This document shows, piece after piece, positions 1 to 6,679 of a stretch of DNA of 9,492 nucleotides (position 1 is its first letter; every line of letters starts with the position of its first letter). Source of the DNA: Oscillospiraceae bacterium (GTDB lineage Bacteria; Bacillota; Clostridia; Oscillospirales; CAG-272); the NCBI GenBank assembly GCA_015063655.1, contig SVTU01000051.1:1-9492 (forward strand), read 5' to 3'. The position numbers were made by a program, and so were the translations under genes. Under the pieces are notes generated by a model. That model was not told where the DNA came from, searched no databases, and worked only from the letters and a program-made list of their open reading frames with translations.

Positions 1-164
1 CATGCGTTATTCCTTAACGCGGAAGGACGGTACTGTTCTACTGATCCGTAGGATGTTCGACAGACAGCTCAAGGGTGATATAGCAAAAAACGCTCCGCTG
101 TCTCGCACCGACCGACAGCTCTCTGAAAGAGGCCTATTCTTTGCCGCTCCCTCTCATAGCTTTT
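1..164 (-). promoter_or_regulatory. T-box riboswitch leader, 5' part (isoleucine specifier, probably ileS), cut by window edge
   Basis: Transcribed leftward from the promoter at 170-198. Visible T-box landmarks on the minus strand, in order: AGAGAG (124-119); a helix CTGTC (118-114) / GACAG (102-98) closing the distal loop GGTCGGTGCGA (113-103); then the specifier region TATATCACCCTTGAGC, in which ATC (79-77) sits directly before ACC-CTTGAGC, the usual position of the T-box codon. A lower helix GCGGC (147-143) / GCTGT (68-64) is plausible. Next come AGTA elements (42-39, 34-31) and a hairpin CCTT (26-23) / AAGG (15-12). Its loop contains GCGTTA (20-15), complementary to TAACGC (9-4), which is the Stem IIA/B pseudoknot. 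In the family, uncharged tRNA matching the specifier stabilises an antiterminator. AUC implies tRNA-Ile, so the regulated gene is probably isoleucyl-tRNA synthetase or a branched-chain amino acid gene. Stem III, the T-box sequence, the terminator and the gene are outside the window. Confidence 0.85.
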
Positions 165-169
165 CTAAC

Positions 170-198
170 ATGATACTCTTTTTCACTTTTTTTGTCAA
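170..198 (-). promoter_or_regulatory. Sigma-A promoter for the T-box transcript
   Basis: On the minus strand, a consensus -35 TTGACA (198-193) is followed by a 17-nt A-rich spacer and a -10 TATCAT (175-170). Transcription should start near 164, just ahead of the T-box Stem I. This separates the left-hand gene from the helicase operon, although no obvious terminator lies between them. Confidence 0.85.
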
Positions 199-259
199 TA
201 TCCATTTTGCACAACTTTATATATAGTCCGTTTTACATGTTGCACAACAAGACACGAAA
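199..259. other. Intergenic gap downstream of the helicase gene; no clear terminator
   Basis: This AT-rich gap separates the helicase stop codon from the T-box promoter. It holds two copies of the 9-mer TTGCACAAC (207-215 and 240-248, start-to-start 33 nt). The second copy lies in a short inverted repeat, TGTTG-CA-CAACA (238-249), with no U-tract on the minus-strand side. I see no convincing intrinsic terminator, so operon transcripts may read through into the T-box leader. Confidence 0.5.
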
Positions 260-2476
260 TTACCGCTCATATTCCTTAGCAATCTCCAAAATTCGCTTTC
301 TCGTTTCACTTGGATTCAAGCGATCAACGGCATAGGCATAGCGCAAAAGGCTTGGCGGAATATAGGGATCAAACTTTTCGCAGATGGGCAATTCCTTCGG
401 GCTGACCAAGGAAACGGGATCTATGCCTTCCGCCTCTACGGCTTGAGCAAGAGAGGTCATAAGCTCCTCGGGGGTTCCCCGCTCCATACAAAAGGTCATG
501 TAATAACAGCCGTCGCTCTCCATGCCCGATATACCAAATCTTGCGGCATGCTTCACGATATAGCGGCGCAGGGTTCGGAAGGACGCCGTACCAAGCCAAG
601 GAAACAGACAGTAGGTGTATCCGCCGAGATGCACGAGCGACTGCTCGCAAAGCCCGGTATTGCGTGAAAGCTCTCTTGCCTCTCGCAGTCTCTTTCCTGC
701 ATGCTCCAGCAAATACGGATACTCGGTGTCCTCGGCAAGCACCTGCTTCATTCTCTCCAATATCCGTGTATGGATCTCGCCGTACTCACCCGGCCATGAG
801 ATCGCCATTTTCCCTTCAACGCCCTTTACGTACACAAGACGTCTCTGCGTATCCACATCAAGCACCTCCCACACACGTCCCGCCAAGGCAAAGCGGTCGC
901 CAACGGGGGGAGGGGTGGTGATGGTGCCAAGCTCCTCGGACTCACAGCGAACCGTAAAGTCCTCACTGTCCTGAAAGACAGCATAAAACTTAAAGCTTCC
1001 AAGCAGGCGTTCTCCTGCTAAGCCGATGATAAGCCCCTTCTCATCCGTCAGCTGAATAAGATCACGGTTCAGCATGGAAACAAGAAGCTCCTTATAGTCC
1101 TCGGCGCTGACGTGCGAAAACGGAGGCAAGGACAGCACACGCTCGGCAAGCTCTCGTGCGGTCAACTCCGTGCAGGAGGCTAAGATACTGAGCGTTTGAT
1201 GAAGCAACAAGCTGAAGGGCTGCTGCTTTCTCTTAGGCGGCTCAATGAAGCGTTCCTCTCTGTACAGCTGAACGATGGCAATGGCACGAAGCAGCCCCCA
1301 CGGAAGCAACTGAGGCAGGGGCGTATTCGGCAGCGGCTCCTCCTCACGGAACACCATCATCATTTCGGGGACCTGTCCCCGTCTGCCGCTTCTACCCAAG
1401 CGCTGCAAAAGTCCCGATACCGAGCCGGGGGCATCGTTCTGCACCACACGCTCAAGGCGTCCGATGTCAATACCCAGCTCCATGGTCACGGTAGCGCACG
1501 TCACAGCACAAAGCTCGTCGTTCTTCATTTTGGTCTCTGCCTCCTCACGAAGCGAGGCAGACAGGTTGCCGTGATGGATAAGGAAATTATCCCGCTCCCC
1601 TCTGTTTTTGGCGATCTGCCGAAGCGTGGCGCAGACGTATTCGGTTTCCTCTCGGGAATTGGAAAACACCAAGGCCTTGGTGTTTTTCACACAATCATAC
1701 ACGTACTCGTAGCCCGCATCTATGGCAGGCTTTTCCTGATTGACACCCTCCTCCGAGGCTTTGCCGTAATAAAAGAAATGCTCCATGCCGAGCCGCCAGC
1801 GTAGGTTTTCTCCCTCGATCACGGGAGCGTCAACGGGAAGCGTACTTCCCGCCCCCAGCCAAGCCGAGGCAAGATCGATCCTGCCCACGGTAGCGGATAG
1901 TCCGATACGCCTTGGCTCGTGACCGATCAGGCGTGATACTCTTAGAAGCTGGCAGAGTATCTGATTTCCTCTGTCCGAGCTCATCATGGTATGGATCTCA
2001 TCGATCACCACGTAGCGGAGCGAGGAAAAGATGCGGGGGATATCGTGAGAGCGATGCATCAGCATGGCCTCGAGCGATTCGGGTGTGATCTGCAATATAC
2101 CCGAAGGATTCTTTAGAAGCTTGTTCTTATGCGAGGCGGCAACGTCCCCGTGCCAACGGGTAACGGAGATGCCGCTTTGCTCAAGCAGCTCGTCCATGCG
2201 CCCGAACTGATCGTTGATCAGGCTTTTGAGGGGCGCAATATACAAAACGGATACGCCCGTCATCGGCTGCTCGTACAGCTCGGTCAGGATCGGGAAAAAG
2301 ACAGCCTCCGTCTTACCGCTCGCCGTGGAGGACGTCAAAAGAAGATGGTGGTCTGTTTCCATCAGCGTCTTGGCGGCGGCTATCTGAACGCCGCGCAGGC
2401 TCTCCCAGCCGTGAGAATAGATATATTCACGAATAAACGGCGGAAACCGCTCAAAGATCAGATCAGCTTCAGTCAT
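260..2476 (-). CDS. BrxHI/Lhr-like superfamily 2 DEAD/DEAH-box helicase
   Basis: A 738-residue ATP-dependent nucleic-acid helicase or translocase. The core motifs are complete: a Q-motif-like GWESLRGVQ near 23-31, Walker A TASGKT (51-56), motif Ia APLKSL (81-86), TPESL (131-135), Walker B DEIH (159-162), motif III SAT (194-196), motif V TMELGIDIG (331-339) and motif VI QRLGRSGRRG (358-367). The region after about 380 has a winged-helix-like stretch and a beta-rich segment (about 490-560), as in Lhr-type helicases. Length and layout fit BrxHI of type 2 BREX. It is the last gene of a three-gene operon. It begins 11 nt after the ATPase stop, with the RBS GGAGAG 5 nt before the ATG. The adjacent BrxD-like ATPase supports the BrxHI reading over a general repair helicase such as Lhr. 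The substrate cannot be told from sequence. Confidence 0.88.
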   Translation of the reverse strand: MTEADLIFERFPPFIREYIYSHGWESLRGVQIAAAKTLMETDHHLLLTSSTASGKTEAVFFPILTELYEQPMTGVSVLYIAPLKSLINDQFGRMDELLEQSGISVTRWHGDVAASHKNKLLKNPSGILQITPESLEAMLMHRSHDIPRIFSSLRYVVIDEIHTMMSSDRGNQILCQLLRVSRLIGHEPRRIGLSATVGRIDLASAWLGAGSTLPVDAPVIEGENLRWRLGMEHFFYYGKASEEGVNQEKPAIDAGYEYVYDCVKNTKALVFSNSREETEYVCATLRQIAKNRGERDNFLIHHGNLSASLREEAETKMKNDELCAVTCATVTMELGIDIGRLERVVQNDAPGSVSGLLQRLGRSGRRGQVPEMMMVFREEEPLPNTPLPQLLPWGLLRAIAIVQLYREERFIEPPKRKQQPFSLLLHQTLSILASCTELTARELAERVLSLPPFSHVSAEDYKELLVSMLNRDLIQLTDEKGLIIGLAGERLLGSFKFYAVFQDSEDFTVRCESEELGTITTPPPVGDRFALAGRVWEVLDVDTQRRLVYVKGVEGKMAISWPGEYGEIHTRILERMKQVLAEDTEYPYLLEHAGKRLREARELSRNTGLCEQSLVHLGGYTYCLFPWLGTASFRTLRRYIVKHAARFGISGMESDGCYYMTFCMERGTPEELMTSLAQAVEAEGIDPVSLVSPKELPICEKFDPYIPPSLLRYAYAVDRLNPSETRKRILEIAKEYER

Positions 2477-2487
2477 AATGCTCTCCG

Positions 2488-3843
2488 TTATAAATCAATA
2501 TCTGCCACAGAAAAAGCAGGGCTCGGCTCTGCGCTCTCTTGTGGCTTTTCATCCTTGCTCTCTGCACAAAGCATGCCCGTTCTCAGCAGCAGTGTGTCAA
2601 AGCTCAAGTCCTCATTCTGCATCAGCAGATTCAGCACGGTCATATAATCCCTGAGCATCTCACGGGGGGTGATCATGCTGTCTGCCCCCGCCCGTGCGAG
2701 AGCGATCTCCAAAAAGCGGATCTGCTCCTCGTCACTCATTCGTGTCTTTTTTCCGTAGTACATCTCATGAAGCAACGTCATGCGTCGCAGAAGAGCCAAC
2801 AGCTCATCGTCCGACAGTCGACGCAGGCGAATCACGGGTCCGATGAGATCGGTCACGCCGTCTAAGGCAAAACGGCTGTCACACAAGCGGCTTCGCAGGG
2901 CCTCGTAGCTGAATAGGCCTCTTCGGGTATCGTCCAAAAATTGCGGTGTACCGCCAAACACGATGCCAAGCCCGGGAGCTCGCCCCTGGAGGGTATCGTT
3001 AAACATGGACAGGATCTTTTCATAATTGTTCTCACGGCTGACACGGTGAGAGATCTTATACAGGTTGACACACTCATCGATAAAGACCACAAGTCCCCGA
3101 TAGCCCATATAGCGCACAAGAGCCGCCCAAAGCTTGAGAAAATCATACCAGTTATCGTCATCGATAATGACCGACACCGAAAAGCCGAGTGCCGCCCGTG
3201 CCTCGGTCTTGGTGGCAAATTCCCCGCGAAGCCAACGCAGGCATGCGCTTCTCGTGTCATCGTCACCCGCCGTATACGCCTGATAGTACGCCACCAGCAC
3301 ACGGGAAAAATCAAATCCGCCAACAAACAGCTCAAGCTCCTGCATCACACGCATGATCTTGGCTTGAAGCTCTATGCCGAACCGCTCGCTATCAGACGGA
3401 ATTCCCTCCTTGGCAAGCTCGGCTCTCTGCTGATCGATCCACACCGAGATCATGCGGGACAGCGCTCCACCGTCAGGCGAGGACTTGGAGGCAAGATTTT
3501 TGATCAGCTCTCTATAGGTGGCAACACCGCTTCCGCCGCTTCCGTACAAACGGCGTTCGGGAGACAGGTCGACATCTGCCGTGATAAAATCACGCTCCAA
3601 GGCATAGCCACGGATCAGCTGGATCAAAAAGCTCTTTCCGCTTCCATACCGACCGATAAGGAAGCGCATGGCAGAGCCGCCCTCGCTGATCTGCTCCATA
3701 TCCGAGAGCAGTGCGGCAATCTCCTCCTTGCGTCCGATGGCAATATAGGGTGCGCCGATGCGAGGCACAACACCTGCCGAAACCGACGAAAGCACGGAGC
3801 TTAGTATTCGTTTTGGTATCTTGGGAACAGCTTGCTCTGTCAT
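2488..3843 (-). CDS. BrxD-like (DUF2791) P-loop ATPase
   Basis: A 451-residue AAA-type ATPase of the family annotated as BREX system ATP-binding protein. Visible features: an N-terminal segment with PRIGAPYIAIGRKEE (27-41), typical of this family just before the P-loop; Walker A GRYGSGKS (64-71); the strand 'FITADVDLSPERRLYG' (86-101); Walker B LVVFIDECVN (251-260, Asp256/Glu257); a sensor-1-like GIVFGGTPQF (293-302); and ITPREMLRDY (391-400), whose arginine suits sensor 2. The last 30 residues are Glu/Ser/Pro-rich and probably disordered. The gene is the middle of the operon. Its RBS AGGAGA lies 9 nt before the ATG and contains the TAG stop of the upstream TerB-domain gene, so translation is probably coupled. 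In type 2 BREX, BrxD is encoded next to BrxHI, exactly as here. The biochemical role of the family is unsettled; loading or regulating the helicase is inference. Confidence 0.87.
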   Translation of the reverse strand: MTEQAVPKIPKRILSSVLSSVSAGVVPRIGAPYIAIGRKEEIAALLSDMEQISEGGSAMRFLIGRYGSGKSFLIQLIRGYALERDFITADVDLSPERRLYGSGGSGVATYRELIKNLASKSSPDGGALSRMISVWIDQQRAELAKEGIPSDSERFGIELQAKIMRVMQELELFVGGFDFSRVLVAYYQAYTAGDDDTRSACLRWLRGEFATKTEARAALGFSVSVIIDDDNWYDFLKLWAALVRYMGYRGLVVFIDECVNLYKISHRVSRENNYEKILSMFNDTLQGRAPGLGIVFGGTPQFLDDTRRGLFSYEALRSRLCDSRFALDGVTDLIGPVIRLRRLSDDELLALLRRMTLLHEMYYGKKTRMSDEEQIRFLEIALARAGADSMITPREMLRDYMTVLNLLMQNEDLSFDTLLLRTGMLCAESKDEKPQESAEPSPAFSVADIDL

Positions 3844-3856
3844 TCTTCACAATCTC

Positions 3857-5482
3857 CTATTCTTCGGTAATATAGTCTAAATAATCCTCTATAATTCGAT
3901 ATTGCCCGTCCTCGTATTCCAGCAAAATGTCATCAAAAAGCTCTGTGGCAACCGTATTGACCTTGTCGACAAGGCTTTCCTCCATCATGCCAAAGGCGGC
4001 AAGCTGCTGCCGAACGGCGTCCTTTTCGCCGTCTCGCACAGCTCGCAGGTACGGCATATAGGGGGCAAGCGTGCTTTGGCTCGTTCGGTTCTCCTCACGA
4101 TCCTGCCCGCTCTCCTTGATCTCTTGCGAAGCCTCCTCATCTTCAAAGGCCTCTACCAAGGAGCGTGTGGTTTCCCATGAGGCTTCCTCGATCTGTCTGG
4201 CATCGGTCAAGGATAGAGGCTTATGCTCGGTGTCATACAAGGCCTCGTAGGCCTCTCGCTTTTGCTCTGTGCGCCTCGGTCTTGACATGCCTGACGTTAC
4301 GTCGGCAAAATACCGATCAAGCACCTCTCGCAGGTCTGTGGGTAAGGAATACGTGCTTAGCCTGGATTTAATGCCAAGCATGGCCCGTAGCTTATTTTCA
4401 CTGTATCTGACAATATCTCCCACGATGTATCGAAGCTCGTTGGTACGGGAGAAGGAGCAATACTCGATCTCCATACGGCATCGGATACGGTAGGAGCAAA
4501 GCGCCCCCGCATATGCATCACGGTGGAGCGTGCAGTCCTCAAGGTTCAAGCGAGACAAGAGCTGTCCGTCCTCGGAGAGCGTATCCAAGCATCGGGAGAG
4601 TGCCATCGGGATATGCGTCTCAAACAGGGGCAGAGCGTCATCCTTGGCAAACTTACTGCTGTGATAATCATAGGACGAGCAGAAGGAAAGCAGGGCTTTT
4701 GCGTACCCGCCTGCGTCACGGTTAGCGGACGAGACGAACATCTCCTTGAGTGTGCAGGCAGAAATGGCGTGCCCGACACGCAGGGACACGGGCGGCAGGA
4801 TGCCGTGCAAAAGGCAAAAATCACAGATCCATTCCAAGAGCGAATGCTCAAGCTTCGGCATAGACGAAGCGTAGGTATTCCAAAGAAAAACGAGTGTGGA
4901 GAGCGTTGTCTCGTCTCCGTATTCCTCGCTCAGATTGATCAGCTCATACACAAAAAGCAGAACGTAGCTCACGTCAGCCTGCACCTCTTTGCCACCAAGA
5001 GCCTCAAAGCGAAAGTAGAGATAATAGGAAAGCTGATCACGGTTCAGCTGATGAAACTGCGGCACGTAGGAAAAGAACGGCACGTACGGGCAGGGCTGTC
5101 CTGCCTGTCCGAAATAAGACCTTGCATCGTGCAAAAACTCTTCATAATAGCGGTAATCGGAGCGCCAAGGATACACGCTGACTCGGTGAATGAGAGCGTT
5201 TTCGTAGGTGATGACACGCAGGGGCGTTGGCTTTTCTCGTTCCTCGGACGCACTGTGAGGCGGGATAAACCTTGTGAAGGGGGCACCCTCGCCCGAAAAG
5301 GTAAAGGATGAGCCGCTTGTCGTCTCCGCGTCTGCCGCACGCTCGGCACCAAGATCAATGCTGACGGTGCGAACGTCTCTTGCTTCGGCCGCATGGGGCG
5401 CACGTTTCCTCGGAACAAGCTTGGACAGATCCCAAAACTCGTCCAGCTCTTCCTTCCGTGTCTTGCTTTTTTGCTCGGACAT
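3857..5482 (-). CDS. TerB-N / TerB-C domain protein, first gene of the ATPase-helicase operon
   Basis: A 541-residue cytoplasmic protein without signal peptide or membrane segment. Residues 1-90 are polar, Ala/Glu/Ser-rich and probably disordered. Residues about 105-300 match the TerB-N pattern: YPWRSDYRYYEEFLHDA, then PFFSYVPQFHQLNRDQLSYY (135-154, an aromatic/Arg-Asp-Gln core) and SYVLLFVYELINL (172-184). Residues about 405-541 resemble TerB-C: a LSL...IEEASWE segment, an acidic linker (about 445-470), then LAAFGMMEESLVDKVN and a final EYEDGQYRIIEDYLDYI. I do not see a distinct central TerB metal-binding domain. The start is supported by the RBS GGAGGAG 7 nt upstream and a consensus promoter. 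TerB-N/C proteins have been proposed as scaffolds in stress or defence complexes; no catalytic residue is apparent. Here it probably acts with the two downstream ATPases. The domain call is by motif recognition, not a search. Confidence 0.8.
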   Translation of the reverse strand: MSEQKSKTRKEELDEFWDLSKLVPRKRAPHAAEARDVRTVSIDLGAERAADAETTSGSSFTFSGEGAPFTRFIPPHSASEEREKPTPLRVITYENALIHRVSVYPWRSDYRYYEEFLHDARSYFGQAGQPCPYVPFFSYVPQFHQLNRDQLSYYLYFRFEALGGKEVQADVSYVLLFVYELINLSEEYGDETTLSTLVFLWNTYASSMPKLEHSLLEWICDFCLLHGILPPVSLRVGHAISACTLKEMFVSSANRDAGGYAKALLSFCSSYDYHSSKFAKDDALPLFETHIPMALSRCLDTLSEDGQLLSRLNLEDCTLHRDAYAGALCSYRIRCRMEIEYCSFSRTNELRYIVGDIVRYSENKLRAMLGIKSRLSTYSLPTDLREVLDRYFADVTSGMSRPRRTEQKREAYEALYDTEHKPLSLTDARQIEEASWETTRSLVEAFEDEEASQEIKESGQDREENRTSQSTLAPYMPYLRAVRDGEKDAVRQQLAAFGMMEESLVDKVNTVATELFDDILLEYEDGQYRIIEDYLDYITEE

Positions 5483-5515
5483 AAGGCTCTCCTCCTCTCT
5501 TTCCTTTATCCTTCT

Positions 5516-5544
5516 ATTGTATCATGGCGAAGATCAGTTGTCAA
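5516..5544 (-). promoter_or_regulatory. Sigma-A promoter of the TerB-ATPase-helicase operon
   Basis: On the minus strand, the -35 TTGACA (5544-5539), 17-nt spacer and -10 TACAAT (5521-5516) are close to the perfect consensus. The predicted start near 5509 gives a short leader of about 27 nt containing the RBS GGAGGAG. The strength suggests constitutive expression unless an operator blocks it: an inverted repeat TCAAG-A-CTTGA (5541-5551) overlaps the -35. Confidence 0.88.
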
Positions 5545-5576
5545 GACTTGATAAAAAACCGTATTCATTTTTTATC
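5541..5576. repeat. Two inverted repeats in the divergent promoter region (candidate operators)
   Basis: First, TCAAG-A-CTTGA at 5541-5551 overlaps the -35 element of the minus-strand promoter. Second, GATAAAAAA (5550-5558) and TTTTTTATC (5568-5576) form a 9-bp inverted repeat around a 9-nt spacer. They lie between the two -35 elements (5539-5544 minus, 5596-5601 plus), where a repressor or activator could control both directions. The A/T tracts could instead be simple UP-element-like sequence. Confidence 0.45.
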
Positions 5577-5595
5577 GTGATATTGTGATTTCTTC

Positions 5596-5624
5596 TTGTA
5601 TATTTCCCCAAAATATGGTATACT
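5596..5624 (+). promoter_or_regulatory. Sigma-A promoter of the alpha/beta hydrolase gene
   Basis: -35 TTGTAT (5596-5601), 17-nt spacer, -10 TATACT (5619-5624); start expected near 5631. Its position rules out the TTG at 5596 as a translation start and fixes the ATG at 5656 as the likely one. Confidence 0.8.
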
Positions 5625-5644
5625 ATTGGCATCGATTGATTTGT

Positions 5645-5648
5645 TGAG
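5645..5648 (+). promoter_or_regulatory. Ribosome binding site deciding the hydrolase start
   Basis: GAGG lies 7 nt before the ATG at 5656 and downstream of the predicted transcription start near 5631. The in-frame TTG at 5596 has no RBS and lies within the -35 element. Confidence 0.7.
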
Positions 5649-5655
5649 GTTGATT

Positions 5656-6597
5656 ATGTGGATCCTATGGTCGTTGCTCGGCATCCTGCTTTTTAGTGTA
5701 TTCTTGTGTGTGCTTGTCGCTTACGTATGCTTTATCCGCATCTTCGCTTCTCCTAAGAGAAAGCGAAGCAAGGAAGATTCTATCCCAAGCGGCAAGGTAT
5801 ATCAAAGCATTCGCCCCCGTCTTGAGGTATGGATGAAAAACGCCCGTACACTCCCCCACAAACGGATGAGCATTCGCTCCTTTGACGGTATCGAGCTATA
5901 TGGGCGGTATTATGAATATCAAAAGCATGCTCCCATTGAGATCCTGTTTCACGGATACCGAGGCAATGCCATTCGGGACATGAGTGGGGGGATCGACCGA
6001 TGCTTCCGCATGGGTCACAATGCCCTTGTGATCGAGCAACGGGGGAGCTGTGAAAGCACGTGCAAAGTAATCTCCTTCGGCATCAACGAAAGCAGGGACT
6101 GCGAGGCTTGGGTCGATTTTACCGTTAGAGAGATCGATCCCGAGGCCAAGATCGTACTAACGGGCGTTTCCATGGGAGCGGCCACCGTGATGCTGTGCAC
6201 GGCCCGTCCCCTGCCCCGAAACGTGGTTGCCGTTCTTGCCGATTGCGGCTACACCTCCGCCCGTGAGATCATTCAAAAGGTCATGAGCGACATGAGGCTT
6301 CCGCCCCGTCTTCTCTACCCCTTCGTTCGTCTCGGCGCACGTCTGTTCGGGCATTTCGACCCCGACGAGGATTCTCCCATGGAGGCCTTAAAGCGTAGCC
6401 GCCTCCCCGTTATCTTCATCCACGGCGACGAGGACGATTTTGTACCGTACAGCATGAGTGTGAAAAATTATGAGGCCTGTGCGTCCCAAAAGCGTCTTGT
6501 CACCATCAGAGGTGCAGGACACGGCGTGGCTTACCCCACGGATATCCAAGCATATGAAGCGGAGCTTGCGGATTTTCTCGCTCCGTATCTGTCATAG
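5656..6597 (+). CDS. Membrane-anchored alpha/beta hydrolase
   Basis: A 313-residue serine hydrolase starting at the ATG at 5656. Residues about 4-28 form one hydrophobic segment (signal anchor), followed by the basic stretch SPKRKRSK (32-39). By the positive-inside rule this would place the catalytic domain in the cytoplasm. Domain features: the oxyanion region ILFHGYRGN (96-104), the nucleophile elbow GVSMGA (170-175, Ser172), the acid in HGDEDDFVP (256-264, probably Asp260) and the catalytic His289 in GAGHG. This layout fits the YqkD/BAAT-type peptidase or esterase branch common in Bacillota; the substrate is unknown. It is monocistronic: it has its own promoter, is divergent from the TerB operon and is followed directly by a terminator. 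A functional tie to the divergent operon is possible only through the shared intergenic region. Confidence 0.87.
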   Translation: MWILWSLLGILLFSVFLCVLVAYVCFIRIFASPKRKRSKEDSIPSGKVYQSIRPRLEVWMKNARTLPHKRMSIRSFDGIELYGRYYEYQKHAPIEILFHGYRGNAIRDMSGGIDRCFRMGHNALVIEQRGSCESTCKVISFGINESRDCEAWVDFTVREIDPEAKIVLTGVSMGAATVMLCTARPLPRNVVAVLADCGYTSAREIIQKVMSDMRLPPRLLYPFVRLGARLFGHFDPDEDSPMEALKRSRLPVIFIHGDEDDFVPYSMSVKNYEACASQKRLVTIRGAGHGVAYPTDIQAYEAELADFLAPYLS

Positions 6598-6598
6598 T

Positions 6599-6638
6599 AA
6601 AAGGCTGTCTCACGTAGCTACGTGAGACAGCCTTTTTT
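6599..6638 (+). terminator. Bidirectional intrinsic terminator, perfect 38-bp palindrome
   Basis: Positions 6599-6636 form a perfect palindrome: AAAAGGCTGTCTCACGTA (6599-6616), centre GC, and its exact complement to 6636. On the plus strand the stem ends in six T (6633-6638), terminating the hydrolase transcript 2 nt after its stop. On the minus strand the stem ends in four T, so it can also stop the convergent plsX-ACP operon, whose last gene ends 42 nt away at 6680. Confidence 0.93.
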
Positions 6639-6679
6639 ATACGGATTTTTTCGGTCTAGCCAAAGGTGACAGCCCCTTA

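Noticed and set aside
2..226. A 74-codon plus-strand open frame at the left edge
   Set aside because: It has no RBS and low-complexity composition, and it lies entirely over the minus-strand T-box leader and its promoter, which explain the sequence better.
2941..3804. A 287-codon plus-strand open frame
   Set aside because: It is antisense to the BrxD-like ATPase gene, with no RBS and no recognisable motif.
4523..5311. A 262-codon plus-strand open frame
   Set aside because: It is antisense to the TerB-N/C gene; the translated sequence shows no domain or RBS.
260..5482. A complete BREX system
   Set aside because: Only BrxD-like and BrxHI-like genes are present. No PglX methylase, PglZ, BrxC/PglY, BrxL or PglW is in the window, and both flanks are housekeeping-type genes.
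260..5482. A tellurite-resistance (ter) operon
   Set aside because: Only TerB-N/C-type domains are seen; there is no TerC, TerD/TerE or TerY. TerB-N/C domains alone do not imply tellurite resistance.
5596..5655. Upstream TTG start adding 20 residues to the alpha/beta hydrolase
   Set aside because: The TTG lies in the -35 element of the gene's own promoter, before the predicted transcription start. The ATG at 5656 has an RBS and begins directly with the signal-anchor helix.
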